64,000 nt of DNA from Hymenopus coronatus (Eukaryota; Arthropoda; Insecta; Mantodea; Hymenopodidae): positions 109,706,176-109,770,175 of the forward strand of contig CM060897.1 in the NCBI GenBank assembly GCA_030762935.1, given 5' to 3'. Shown piece after piece: positions 1 through 11,123 of this stretch. The notes beneath the pieces are model-generated. The model searched no databases and was not told where the DNA came from. It saw only the letters and a program-made list of their open reading frames with translations. The translations under genes and the position numbers were made by a program. Numbering within the stretch: position 1 is the first letter of the stretch; each line of letters begins with the position of its first letter.

Positions 1-170
1 ATTTTCGTGTTTACTCTTTTAATTCTTTGTTGTTGTTTTAATATTGCTTGTAATGTGTATTACAAAAGCACGTACGGTCTGTGAACCCGTGCGATTGTTG
101 AAATTCTATGTATGATATTGCTATGTCAATAAATACCCTTATTCATTCATTCATTCATTCATTCATATAT
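1..170 (+). mobile_element. Probable 3' tail of a non-LTR retroelement
   Basis: An AT-rich non-coding stretch ends in an AATAAA-like signal (caataaatac, about 128-137) followed at once by a (TTCA)n tract at 141-166. A polyadenylation-like signal next to a short tandem tail is typical of LINE or SINE 3' ends. No coding part remains, since the window edge cuts the element. The family is not recognised, and a simple microsatellite is the alternative. Confidence 0.35.
141..166. repeat. (TTCA)n microsatellite
   Basis: About six uninterrupted TTCA units, probably the tail of the adjoining retroelement. Confidence 0.9.
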
Positions 171-1090
171 TTCAGTTAGGAACGCGTAACAATGAAGGAT
201 TCGATAGCTGCAACCCTTGTCTGTATGACCCAACAATCCACAGTGTACCAATTTGCAAACATTGTAGCCGTATAATCATATCTGTTTCATCCGCAAGCGC
301 TCCTCAAGTTGAACAGGAACACCAAGCAAAATTGGTACATACATTACACACCACCCTGCATGCTACCTTTGTATAAACTTCTTCTTAAATGACTACGTAA
401 AAGATGGAACGAATAGACTTAAAATTAGCATCAGAACATACATAGAAGCTTAAAGGAAAGGAAGAATAAGAAAGCTTTCCACAAAATGAGACAGATACTA
501 AATTTGTCCCACAAGTTGTGGACCATGTTTGACATTAGTAGGCGCCAGAATTCACTCTGATGAAAACATTGCACTCCTCTACATGCCCCCTCCCCCGACT
601 CCCACATCACCCTCTGCCAATCCATCAGAACACCACCACATCCTTTCACAGTATGCTTTGTACGTATGATGCTTCCAGCCCTATCTAACCCTTTGGGTAT
701 TGCTCCCTACAATAGAACTACGCTGTTTGTGTGTGTGTGTGGGGGGGGGGTCAGCAAAGGGGTTGTGTGACCCTTGTGTTTATACTGTACAGTCAAATGA
801 AGTGAAAGCTACCACTTCAGAAAACAGCGAGTGTACTAATGAATTTGACCGCGTACTCCATGCACTTCAATTTGCTCGAAGCTCCTACCTGATACTCGCT
901 TAGGTCTACGCTTGTTTAGGATTAAGAGTCCTTATCCTGACTTACCTACGGCCTTGTTCTCCTCTTCATTAGTTTATTGATTAACAACATACTGAGATTA
1001 GATCCTAAATCCATACTAAATACATACAACTAACTAAAAAATTCAAACTAAACTACGTCATGAAGCAGTATTAAGCCTTCACGACAAATT
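171..1090. other. Unassigned non-coding stretch
   Basis: I see no gene or recognisable element. It contains a short GT run joined to a ten-base G run (727-750). Open frames are short and lack family similarity. Confidence 0.5.
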
Positions 1091-1720
1091 AAAATGTTGA
1101 TGTCTTCCATTCACATTACTCTTTGTACATCTCTGTAACAAATTATTGTTAAAAATCTGATTCTTCTATCTACTCCATGCTACTAGAGGTAAACTTTAAC
1201 AGAAATTATCTTATTACTCACTTTCTTGTAAGTACAAGGGAAGTAAGGCTAAAGTAATAGTCAAATATTTTAAGGCTGGTTGCCATACGGATGAAATCCG
1301 TTTCCTTGCATTGCCAGGTGTTGACAAATTCCCGTTTCTAGGTGGAAAGTTTTAAGTATTTTTAAAAATGAAACCAATAACAAGTAATATATCAAAAATG
1401 GCAAATTCCATGAAAAAATATATATGACATAATTTGCGTGTTTTAGCGAGATCTACATTTTCTGTGATGTAAGTTTTTGTCTATCTCTTACGGTTTACTA
1501 CACATGCAAAATCACGCAAAATTTATCCAGAATAAAGAGGTCTTCAGGTTATTCCCAGAAGATGCAAGATGCAGAAAATGCAAGGGGATTTTCCTCAAGA
1601 TCTTTGTGTCGCATTCTTGGAAGATACTAAACTTAAATACTAAGTTTGGTATTTTACGAACTCTTCGTTTTTGAGTTATTGTGTCCAAAGACACATGGAC
1701 CTTTTTATAAAAATGCGTTT
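1091..1720 (+). repeat. REP-A copy, lacks palindromic end (family description here)
   Basis: REP-A is the main dispersed repeat of the window. A full unit is about 0.85 kb. Read in the chosen direction it begins TCTGATGTGTTCC, has ACTTTCTCTAC about 25 nt in, carries a CA/GT-rich tract about 150-200 nt before its end, and finishes in a near-perfect palindrome around ACTATGTACATAGT that ends GTAGAGAAAGT. An internal inverted repeat AAATACCAAACTTGGTATTT (9-bp arms) recurs. No transposase is encoded. This copy stops just before the palindromic end and abuts an inverted copy two bases later, giving a tail-to-tail pair. Confidence 0.85.
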
Positions 1721-1722
1721 CT

Positions 1723-2576
1723 ACTTTCTCTACACGTACTATGTACATAGTGCATAAAGAAGGTATTGTATTCCACCCAAAATTCGATACCGTGATTTCA
1801 CCGGAAATGCATGTTGTGGGTCTCCCTGAATCCAAAAAAAGCATTTTTGAGAAAAGGCCTATGTGTGTCTTTGGACAGCATAGATCAAAACTAGAACATC
1901 GTTGTTATTAAACTTGATATTTAAGTTTGGTATCTTCCAAGGATGCGATATGAAGATTTCCAAGAAAATCCCTCCAAACCAAACTATCCTTTACATAGAA
2001 ACAATTTCGAAAATTTTGATGTTTTTCAAAAGTGGCTCTAACGATTTTGATTAACATCTCTTATATTTAAGATATTTACATGACAAATAAAATGTATATC
2101 TTAAATTTCCTGGGAATAGCCTCTAAAGACCTCTTTATTCTTGATGCTTTTTATTGAATTTTGCATAGCTGGTAAACCGTAAGAGATAGAAAAAAACTTA
2201 CTACCCAAATGTAGATCACGATAAAACACACAGTTTATGTCATATACAGTTTTTTCGTGGAGTTGATGGTTTTTGAGATATTACTTGTTATGGGTTTCAG
2301 CTTTAAAAAAAAGCATACTTTTCTCAAACAGGAATTTGTCAACTTCTGTCCATACAAACAAAGGAACTTCAATCACTTAGCAACCAGATTTTGACTATCA
2401 CTTTAACCTATGGTACTCCCTTATTTTGCTTCTACTTACAAGCAAGCAAGTAATAAGAATAGTTCTGCTAATTTTTCTCAATTAGCATGAAGTAAATAGA
2501 TGCATAAGCTTTTTAACAATGATTTATTACAGAGATGTAGAGAGAGTCATGTGAATGGAAGACATCACATCCGTTT
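1723..2576 (-). repeat. REP-A copy, near full length
   Basis: It starts with ACTTTCTCTACACG and the palindrome at 1723-1760 and ends near 2548 with the GTAGAGA motif plus the outer TCTGATG-type segment. It forms the right arm of an inverted pair with the copy at 1091-1720. Confidence 0.85.
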
Positions 2577-2713
2577 TTGATACATGGGACCCTAAAACAT
2601 ATATTTCCGGTGAAATATCGGTATTGAACTTTTGAGCGGAGTACAATACCTTCTCTATACTCTATGCACATAGTACTTGTAGAAAAAGTAAACATCTGAT
2701 TTGTTCCATTCAT
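2577..2713 (+). repeat. REP-A 3'-end fragment
   Basis: Only the last part of the unit, from the stretch before the palindrome to GTAGAAAAAGT, followed by the start of another unit's outer segment (catctgatttgttcc). It directly follows an inverted copy. Confidence 0.75.
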
Positions 2714-2936
2714 GTAGTTTATTTTAACTTAAAGTATTTAACATATTAATATATTAATGAATTTAAGTTGCAGACTAATATTCTTAATAATGAAATATAT
2801 AATGACTATATTATTTTTTTTGGGTAAAAAAACTATTTGCATTAAAGTGGCTAAAAATAATATCTGAATTTGTAATGATTAATATTGTATATATTATTCG
2901 TATATAATAAAATACATGCTGTACATTCAATATAAT
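2714..2936. other. AT-rich spacer
   Basis: Very AT-rich with no recognisable feature. Confidence 0.5.
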
Positions 2937-3742
2937 GGCTACATCTTGGCAACAAATTATTGTTAAAAAAAACTCATTCTTCTATTTACTTTATTCTAAT
3001 GACATAACATTAGTAGAAATGGTCTTATTACTTCCTTGTATGTAGAAGCGAAATAAGGCAATGCACCAGGCTAAAGCGATAGTCAAATATTTTTAAAGCT
3101 GGTTGCCATGTGGATGAAATATGTTTCTTTGCACCGCCAGGACTTGACAAATTTCCATACGTGAAAAGTTTAAGAAATGATAAACTCCACGAAAAATGTG
3201 CATTACATAAATTTCAACGAGATCTACATGTTTTGTGTAGCAAGTTTTGTCTATCTCATACGGCATATGTGGTAAAAACATACAGAATGAAGTGAAAATA
3301 TAAATAACCTAAATTGTGTGTTTTAACGTGCTCTACATCTCTTACGGTTTAGCAGCTGTACAACATTCAACCAGAATAAAGTAGTCTTCAGAGGCCATTT
3401 CCATAAAATTTAAGATATACATTTTATTTGTCACTTAAATATCCTTAGTATAAAATATTTTAATTAAAATTGTTTGAGCCGTTTTTGAGAAAATCAGCAA
3501 ATATTCGTGTCGTATCTCTGAAAGGTACTAAACTTAAATACCAAGTTTGGTACTTTATCAACTTTGGAGTTATTGTATTCATAGACACATGGACTCATGG
3601 ACACACACACACTCGGACCTGTTTATAAAATACAGGGTACAGGGACCATAAAACGTGCATTTCCGGTAAAATCTGGTATCAAAATTTTGGGTGGAGTGAA
3701 ATAGCTTCATTACCTCGGTGCCATGTAATATGTAGAGAAAGT
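2937..3742 (+). repeat. REP-A copy, first of a head-to-tail run
   Basis: It begins a little inside the 5' end and ends at GTAGAGAAAGT (3742). The next copy's outer segment follows without a gap, so the two form a tandem junction. The palindrome is eroded here. Confidence 0.8.
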
Positions 3743-4603
3743 AAAAATCTGATGTCATCCATTTGCTTAACTTTATCTATTCTGCCAACTATTCTTAACA
3801 AATATTATTCTTTTTGCGATATCATGCTAATAAGTATAAACATTAGCAGAAACGGCCTTATTATTTACTTCTTTGTAAGTAGTAGGGAAATAAGGGAATA
3901 CACTAGGCTAAAGCGATAATCAAATTTTTTAAAATATGTTGCTATGCGATACATTTGAAATTCAGTTCTCTTTGATAACCAGCGGTCAAAGAAGATGCAT
4001 GACAGGCATTACGACTCTCTGTTTGACCAGCATTATAAAAAAGAAACAATTAACAAGGAATATCTCGGAAACTGTTAACATCACAAACAGTAGTATATTA
4101 CATAAACAGTGTTTAATAAGCTCTACATTTTTTTTTGCGATAATTATCGTCTGTCCCTTACGCTTTACCAGTTATGCAAAAGCCATTAAGAATAAGGAGG
4201 ACCTCAGAGGCTATTCCCACAAAATTCGAGATATACATTTTATTTGTCATAAAATTATCTCTAATATACGGTATTTTATCAAAATCGTTACAGCCCGTTT
4301 TAGAAAATCAACATATTTAATATTTTTCCATGTAATGGTTAGTTAGGGAGTGAGAATCTTGAAAATCTTCATATTGTAATCTTGGAAGATGCCGAACTTT
4401 AATATCAAGTTTGGTATTTAATCGAATTTTCGTTCTTGAGTTATTGTTTTCACACACACACAGACACACACACGTGGGCCATTTTCTAAGAGTTCTTTTT
4501 TGGATTCAGGCGACCCTAAAACATTTACTTCCAGTGAAATCTTGGTATTGAATTTTTGGGTGGAATGCAATACCTTGTCTATCTATGTGCTAAAAAGAGA
4601 ATG
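3743..4603 (+). repeat. REP-A copy, second of a head-to-tail run
   Basis: Complete unit starting AAAATCTGATG and ending in a degraded palindromic end at about 4600, with the next copy directly downstream. Unit length is about 860 bp. Confidence 0.8.
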
Positions 4604-5950
4604 TGAAAATACGATGTGTTCCATTCATATGGCTTTTTCTATTTGTTCTGCAAACTAATATTATTAAGAACTATTCTTTTATCTATATCATGCTAGTCGA
4701 GTTAAACGTTAGCACAAACATTATTATTACTTAGTTCATTGTAACTAAAAGCCTAAAGCGGTTAAACATACTTAAAATGAATTAACTTTAATCAGTAAGT
4801 AATTCTAATATGGCAGATTTACTCTAATCCTTTAAAATCTGTCGCTATGGTATGCAATTGAAAATTAGGTTCTGTTTGTATTGCCAGGGATTCAACTAAA
4901 GATATATGAAATAAATTACGATTCTCCGCTTGAGAAAAGTTTTAAGTATTTTAAAATTGAAACCAATAAACAAGGAATATCTAAGAAATGTTTAACTTCT
5001 AAAGAAAAACTTTTGTGTATGACATATAGCGTTTGTTTTAACCAACTCTATCCTTTCATAACACGTTTCACTCTATTGCTTACAGTTACACAAAACCATC
5101 TAGAGGAAAGTTCAAGACATTTTGTCATGAAAACAATTTAAACATAATATATTTTAATCTATAATAGATTAAATGGAACAATTAAACGACATTTTTGCAA
5201 ACAGATGTTAGTGAATACAAAATTGAAAATCCACAATATTACATCGAAAGCTGCACTTCGATTTGGAAGCGAAACATGGATTTTAAACACCAAGGAACAG
5301 AAACAGCTAGAAGCAGCTCAAATGCGTTTTTTACGGCCCCTTCTTGGACTTACAAGACTTGATAAGAAAAGAAATACTGACATCAGGGAAAAATTAAAAG
5401 TTGAAAACATAGTGGATGACATTAAAAATTATCAACAAAATTGGATGCAACATGTCGACAGGATGGTGGAACACAGATTACCTAAAATGGCCAGAGACTA
5501 CAACCCACGAGGGAGAAGAGATAAGAGGACGTCCACGAAGGCGATGGCGGGAGCAGTATCACCTATTCTGAGTTTCCGAGTACAGGATTTTCTAAATCCT
5601 AAATCTCTCAATGTTCATGATGATGGTGATATTTTAATAAAAATCGCTACAGCCATTTTTTGAGAAAACCAAATGTTATAAAAATGTTTCATGTAAAGGT
5701 GGGGGATATTTGTTTCTATTTTTTTTTTCTAAATCTTCGTGCCGCATCCTTGGAACAATCTGAACCTAAAATAACAATTTCGGTATTTAACCAATTCTTC
5801 CGTTTTTGAGCGAACTTTTATTAAAAATTGTGTTTTTTGTTTTTCTTTCGTTTTTTGGAATCAGAAATTTTAGAAAATACATAATTCTAGTGAAATCTGA
5901 GTATCAAATTATTGGGTGTATTAGAATACCTTCTCTACCTAAAATGTACA
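4604..5950 (+). repeat. REP-A copy interrupted by a LINE fragment
   Basis: The third head-to-tail unit. Its sequence runs from 4604 to about 5160 and resumes at about 5625 with the expected next segment (atattttaataaaaatcg). The intervening 0.46 kb is LINE coding sequence. Confidence 0.75.
5163..5622 (+). mobile_element. Non-LTR retrotransposon C-terminal fragment
   Basis: The open frame at 5205-5663 reads as the region that follows the reverse transcriptase in many arthropod LINE polyproteins: a GSETWILN box, AAQMRFLRPLLGLTR, a DIREKLKVENI segment, then HRLPKMARDY and PRGRRD. The frame has no start of its own and runs out into REP-A sequence, so the last residues are not LINE. No RT catalytic box remains. 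It is an old truncated insertion inside a REP-A unit, related in architecture to the relics near 17.4 and 60.5 kb. Confidence 0.75.
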
Positions 5951-6894
5951 GAGTAGATGCTTGATCCAGAAAATAAAAATCCAAGCATAACATAGGAATG
6001 ATAATATTTAATACACGCATTACAACACTTAAATCTTAAACGTTGACATTTTAAGGTTTCCCTTTCCGTGTTTAGCTCCATTACCACTGTGTTAAAATAA
6101 ATAAATCTTTCTCTCTTCCTACTAAAGCCATATTTCACTGTTTATCAGAAATAGCCAGTTTCAATTTGTAACACAATAAACTAACGTTCTCATTCCACCA
6201 TTTACAAACAAGGGATCTGTATCGAGGTGAGTTATGAGTAAATGGTCGGCTCTGGAATGTAACGAATAAATTTAATACAAATCCCGGGGTAATTAATTGC
6301 GTATATAGCACGATAAATAAAGACAAGTAAAGTTTACCACGAAATTCGTAACATTAATATAATAAATAGCTCTGCGTTGCACACATCATGTTAAGCCAGA
6401 GCTTATAGGTGATTTCTGTCTGTTACTGCGAGTTTTGTTGCGAGAGCTTGGTAAAGAATCTGTTGAAGGAACGAAATGTGTTTAGAGGATCTTAACTTTT
6501 ACATTACCATCTGTGCTAATCGTACACTGCACTTTCTTTTTCGTTTTTACAGTTTATAACACTGCTTATCATAACAATGAGTACTTCTAACTAGTACAGT
6601 TGCTTGTGTAAGGCACTGTTGTTACATTGTTGTTACATTTTAACTTCAGGGGAGATAGGTGACTTAAATATGCAATTTCTCTTAAAAACTATTACAGATA
6701 AGCTCAACAAATTTCATGTACATTGGTGTCTGATACATACACAGTATAATTTTTTTATTGTTTAAATTTATTATAATCGCTTCAACAATAAAGTCATACC
6801 ACGACTGAACACTGAGTTGTACAATGAGGTAGAATTACAAAATGTTACATTAAATCTTATTCTGGTTAATTAACAATAACAAACTTGGTAACAA
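5951..6894. other. Unassigned AT-rich stretch
   Basis: No gene, tRNA-like box or recognised repeat seen; only short open frames. Confidence 0.5.
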
Positions 6895-7375
6895 TTTAAA
6901 TATCATTAATAATTTTAATTTTCATAAAGTTGATGACTTTCCTGCGGCACTGTTGGTCACCCAAGGCCAGCTGCAGGTTTCCAAGAGCCCCACAATTAAA
7001 TCGCTCAGCAGTATATCTCGGGCAAGCTGTGATCAGAAGATAAACGGTGAGAGCAGTGTTACATAGAGTACATGTAAGAGCAGGTTCATGAGACAGGAGG
7101 TAAGAATGGGTGTGCAGTGTGACCAATATATAGTCGAGTTACTGTCTCGCTTAGGGCAGGCATCATGTAGTTTGCTGCTGGATGTTGTAGGCCAGTCTGT
7201 CTCCCACTGCTGTAAGATACTGCGTCATAGATGTGCTATGTAATCTTCATGTGGAACCTTGATATCTGGTAAAATACATGAATGATTTATAGCTTCCTTA
7301 GCTGCAGTGTCAGCAAGATCGTTACCTGGTATATTATGGTGAGATTTTGTATATATCTGAAACGTAACTTTCATG
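6895..7375 (-). pseudogene. I-type LINE remnant: RNase H end and terminal Cys motif
   Basis: Read on the minus strand, the part near 7350-7290 translates to HHNIPGNDLADTAAKEA, matching the C-terminal signature of LINE-type RNase H. Further on, 7126-6896 gives HSYLLSHEPALTCTLCNTAL and ITACPRYTAERF, the cysteine-bearing tail that follows RNase H in I-clade elements. Stop codons and frame changes between the two parts show it is dead. Only the 3' end of the element is present. Confidence 0.7.
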
Positions 7376-7407
7376 AATTAGCTGGTTTTATCCTGAGGTT
7401 ATATATT

Positions 7408-8219
7408 ATTTTATTGCAACCAAAATGTTGATACCAAGATTTCACCAGAAATACATGTTTTAGGTCCCCTGAACCCAAAAAATCATTTCTAGAAGAAGGT
7501 CCGTGTGTGCGTGTATGTGAGTGTGTGTGTGTGACTGTGGACAACAAAGTTCAAAAACGAAAAGACCGTTAAATACCAAACTTGATATTCTTCCAAGGAT
7601 GCGATACGACGATTTTCAAAAAAATCCCCACCCTCAACTACTCTTTACATGGAACGTTTTCGAAAATTTAGATTTTCTCAAAAATGCCTCTAACGATTTT
7701 ATTAAAATATTGTATACTAATTATATTTACCTGAAAAATAAAATGTATATCTATAATTTTCTGGGAATAGATTATGAAGACTACTTTATTCCGGATGAAT
7801 TTTAAGGAATTTTGTACTACTGGTAAACCATAAGAGGTAGATAAAAACTAACTTAACAGAAAATATAGAGCTCATTAAAACACACAATGTATGCTATTTA
7901 GATATTTTTGTGGAGTTGGTCGTTTTTTAGATATTCCTTGTTATTGGTTTCAGCTTTAAAATAATTACTTTCCTTATACGGGAATTAGAGAACTCCTGTC
8001 CATACAAACAAAAGAACTTCAGTCACATAGCGACTGGCTTTTGACTATCACTTTAACCTATGGTACTCCTTCACTACCCTTCTACTTATAAGGAAGCAAG
8101 TAACAAGACTATTTCTGATGATTTTTTCTCAATTAGCATGAAGTAAATAGAAGCACAAGGGTTTTAGCAATAATTTGTTGCAGAGACGTGGAGAAAGTAA
8201 TGTGAATGGAACACATCAT
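7408..8219 (-). repeat. REP-A copy, near full length
   Basis: The palindrome itself is missing, but the segment next to it is present from about 7408. A GT-rich tract lies at 7503-7533, and the copy ends with GTGGAGAAAGT and the outer GTGAATGGAACACATCA segment. It holds the open frame at 7521-7805 that recurs in other copies (see findings). Confidence 0.8.
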
Positions 8220-8814
8220 ATTACAAAAAGCTATCCATAATAAAACTTTTAAAATTGTTTACAGACACTCTTAGTAGCAAGTTCTTTAATGTGGCATACA
8301 TCGTCTTTGTATCTTGAATAATATGGACATTAGTTGATATCACTAATAAAAAATATGTATTTTTTTCTTCGACCACATTTTTGCATGAATTATATTCTTT
8401 TCTTAAATGTTTACTTAAGCTATTGCATTGATTCTACGTCACATTAAATAACTTGTTACTAAGATTCTCTGTATTAAATTTCAAACATTTATCATGGATA
8501 GTTTTTGTTAAAAAGAAACATAAATTCTAATAAAACAATAAAGCCTCAAGATAAAAACAGCTGATTCATGAAAGTTACCAATCAATATATACAGAATCTG
8601 TACTGTGTATGTAGCAGACACAAATATACATGCACATGACATTTTTTTGAGCGTACCTGTAATAATTTAAGAGAAATTGGCATTCTAGTACAAGGATGCA
8701 CTTATGCATATTTCAGTCACCTATCTCTCCTTCAGTCAGGTGCAAAAAGTTGTTACAGAAGCTTTGAAGTAGCTTTAGTGGTGCAGTAAACATTTGAATA
8801 AAATTATATCCTCC
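8220..8814. other. Unassigned AT-rich stretch
   Basis: Nothing recognisable on either strand. Confidence 0.5.
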
Positions 8815-9024
8815 ATTGTTGTTGGTGATCATCACGGAATTACTCCAAAAAGAGAAGCAAAATTATACCTCTATGCCTCAGAGGGATATAACCACAGAGT
8901 GTGGAGTCAGTTTAAGCTATGTCAACAAAATTCTTAGAGCTATAATGAATCCGGCATTATTTCTCCTCAGCGTAAAGGCAAACGTGATAGGCAGGGGATA
9001 ACAACAAAGAAGGACGATGCATCC
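8815..9024 (+). pseudogene. Tc1-like transposase fragment (HTH region)
   Basis: The frame at 8816-9001 contains QRDITTECGVSLSYVNKILR, which looks like the N-terminal paired-type helix-turn-helix of Tc1 transposases. After a frame change it continues as SGIISPQRKGKRDRQ and TTKKDD, the basic linker that normally follows. The catalytic domain is absent and a REP-A copy begins immediately after. It is a truncated relic. Confidence 0.6.
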
Positions 9025-9645
9025 AAAAAGTCAATGCCGAGATTTCACTGGAAATATACGTTTTGAGGCCCATTGAGTCCAAAATATCCTCCTTTTAGAA
9101 ACATATCCAGTGTATGTGTGTGTGCGTCTGTGTGACTAAGTATTATGTGTATGTGGATAGCATAGCTCAAAAAGGAAAGTATCGTTGAATACCAAACTTG
9201 GTATTTAAATTTAATATCTTTCAAGGATGTGACTCGGAAGATTTTTAGGATAATTCTCCACCCCAAATTAGCCTTTACATGAAAACAATTCGAAAAATTG
9301 GATTTTCTCAAATATGGCTAACAATTTTGATTGAAATGCCGTGTATTAAATATACTTACATCACAAATACAATACATCTCTTGAATGTCCTGGGAATAGT
9401 TTCTGAAAACCTTCATTGGGATACATCTTGCATGAATACTAAACCGTAAGAGCAAGACAAAAGATGTGGATCTCGTTAAAAAATGATCATTTCACAGATA
9501 TTGCTTGTTACTAGTTTCAATTTTAAGCTACTCAAACTTTTCTTAAACGGGAAGATATCTTTCATTTCATATTTTTTGTTTTACTCCTGGTCGTGCAAAT
9601 AGAACATAATTTCACTTGTTTCCTATAGTGACAGGCTTTTTAGTT

Positions 9646-10530
9646 TTTTTGTAGCTTAACGTCCTTTAACATGATTGGTCATATCGGACGATGAATGAAA
9701 TCGGTGAAATGAAGCCCAAATGACCTCGGGATACTTGGAGCTTAACGTTACTCGACATTCGTCTTCTCTGTTCAGTCCAGTAATTGGCAGGCTGAGGGCA
9801 GCCCGAGGTGTGCTAGACGTGTCCCTGTTCTCGGAGAGAACTTAACCACGTTCTGACGGGATTGTGGGTTTTGCAGGATGGCGGGTGTGTTTTGGGGTTG
9901 TGGAGTGACAGGAGGAGGCAAATATTGCTCCTCGACGGTTGCCTTGATGGTGCAACGGCCCTTGTGCACCGCTGGTGTGTGTTGATCAAAATGTTTGTTT
10001 TGAGGTTTTAATTTTGAATCCAAGCAACTCTTGAAGGATTATAAGGAGCTTAGCCGTAGCAGCTGTTGGTGGTGCTCCTTCGTTACCGGGGATGCCCGCA
10101 AGCCATGCGGGGAAGCCGGTTCGCCAGAAGCGGCGGTTTGTGGGATCGTAATCCCCAAGAGACCTAACGAGGGCGCTCCGATGGAATGGTAACCCTTCGT
10201 TGAATTTTGTTGCCCGACGCCTAATCTCGTCCTCCAGGTATGGTAGAGGCACAGAATAGATAGCCCGAAGACACCTATTCTATACCCGCTGAAGCAACAG
10301 CAGACTGGAGTCTGCCGCCATGCCCCAGATCTCGCAGGCGTAGATTAACAAGGGGATTATGAGAGCCCTCAAAAGGCCCAACTAAAGGGGAACCGTCATC
10401 GAGGACCTCAGCATCTTCTCTGGATGACGGAAAACATCCCTTATCCGGGTAACTAACCCTATGCGGGATTTGAACTTGCGACCTGTTGATTGTGAGAGAG
10501 ATACGCTACCCCCATACTACCCAGGAGGAC
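9646..10530 (-). mobile_element. SINE-c copy split by a LINE
   Basis: The left part (gattggtcatatcggacgat, about 9680) and right part (gggatttgaacttgcgacct, about 10470) match the uninterrupted copy at 38470-38655. The right part carries a reversed polymerase III B-box-like motif (GTTCAAATCC sense on the minus strand), so I infer a tRNA-derived SINE. About 0.66 kb of LINE sequence separates the halves. Confidence 0.6.
9772..10432 (-). pseudogene. Jockey-like LINE 3' fragment inserted in SINE-c
   Basis: On the minus strand, about 10375-10255 gives IIPLLIYACEIWGMAADS and then LRAIYSVPLPYLEDEIRRRA, typical of the region after the RT domain in jockey-clade elements. The frame continues (10252-9986) through SALVRSLGDYDPTNRRF, the usual C-terminus. 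A stop lies in the LLLLQRV segment. The GC content is far above its surroundings, which suggests a fairly recent insertion. The tail to about 9772 would be 3' untranslated sequence. Confidence 0.7.
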
Positions 10531-10587
10531 TTTAAAATGTTTGACTATCAATTTAGCCTAACGTATTTCCTTATTTCCTCCTACATC

Positions 10588-10635
10588 ATAATTTGTTGCA
10601 TTAGTTCCATCTAAGGAACTAATGCAACAAATTAT
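10588..10635. repeat. Perfect hairpin, 21-bp arms and 6-nt loop
   Basis: Arm ATAATTTGTTGCATTAGTTC(C) at 10588-10608, loop ATCTAA, and its exact reverse complement at 10615-10635. It sits inside the 5'-end part of a REP-A copy, whose own sequence ATAATTTGTTGCA supplies the outer half of one arm. Confidence 0.9.
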
Positions 10636-11123
10636 TACTGATAACGTTTTATCGCATTACCACGATGTACATAGATAAATGAAACAGTTTTGTAACAATA
10701 TTTTGTAGAGAAAGTCATGTGAATGGAAATTCTTTTTTTTTTCTCTTTTTACTTTCTCTATACGTACTATATACATAGTGTATAGAGAAGGTATTGTAAT
10801 GTACCCAAAATTTGATACCGAGATTTCACCGGAAATACAAGTTTTAAGACACCCTGAACACAAAAAAAAAAAAAGCATTTTTAGAAAAATGTCCGTGTGT
10901 GTGTCTCTGTGTGTATGTCTGTGGGTAGTACAACTCAAAAACGAAAAGACCGTTAAATACCAAACTTGGCATTTAAGTTTAGAATCTTCCAAGGATGCGA
11001 CACGGAGATTTTCAAGAAAATCCTCCAACCCCAAACTACACTTCACATGGAATAATGTTCGAAAATTTTGATTTTCTGAAAAATGGCTCTAACGAGTTTG
11101 ATTAAAATATTGTATATTAAAGG

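Larger units (their letters stand above)
9025..10727 (-). repeat. REP-A copy interrupted by a SINE/LINE nest
   Basis: The unit runs from about 9025 to 9645, is split by a SINE-c element carrying a LINE, and resumes at about 10531 (tttgactatcaatttagcct). It ends at GTAGAGAAAGT with the outer CATGTGAATGG segment near 10727. A perfect 21-bp hairpin lies in its last part (10588-10635). Confidence 0.75.

Noticed and set aside
1091..2576. REP-A as an ordinary TIR DNA transposon (ACTTTCTCTAC/GTAGAGAAAGT ends)
   Set aside because: The 5' copy of the motif is not terminal: about 25 nt of conserved sequence lies outside it on one side only, and no target duplication was found. Kept as the alternative to the Helentron-like model.
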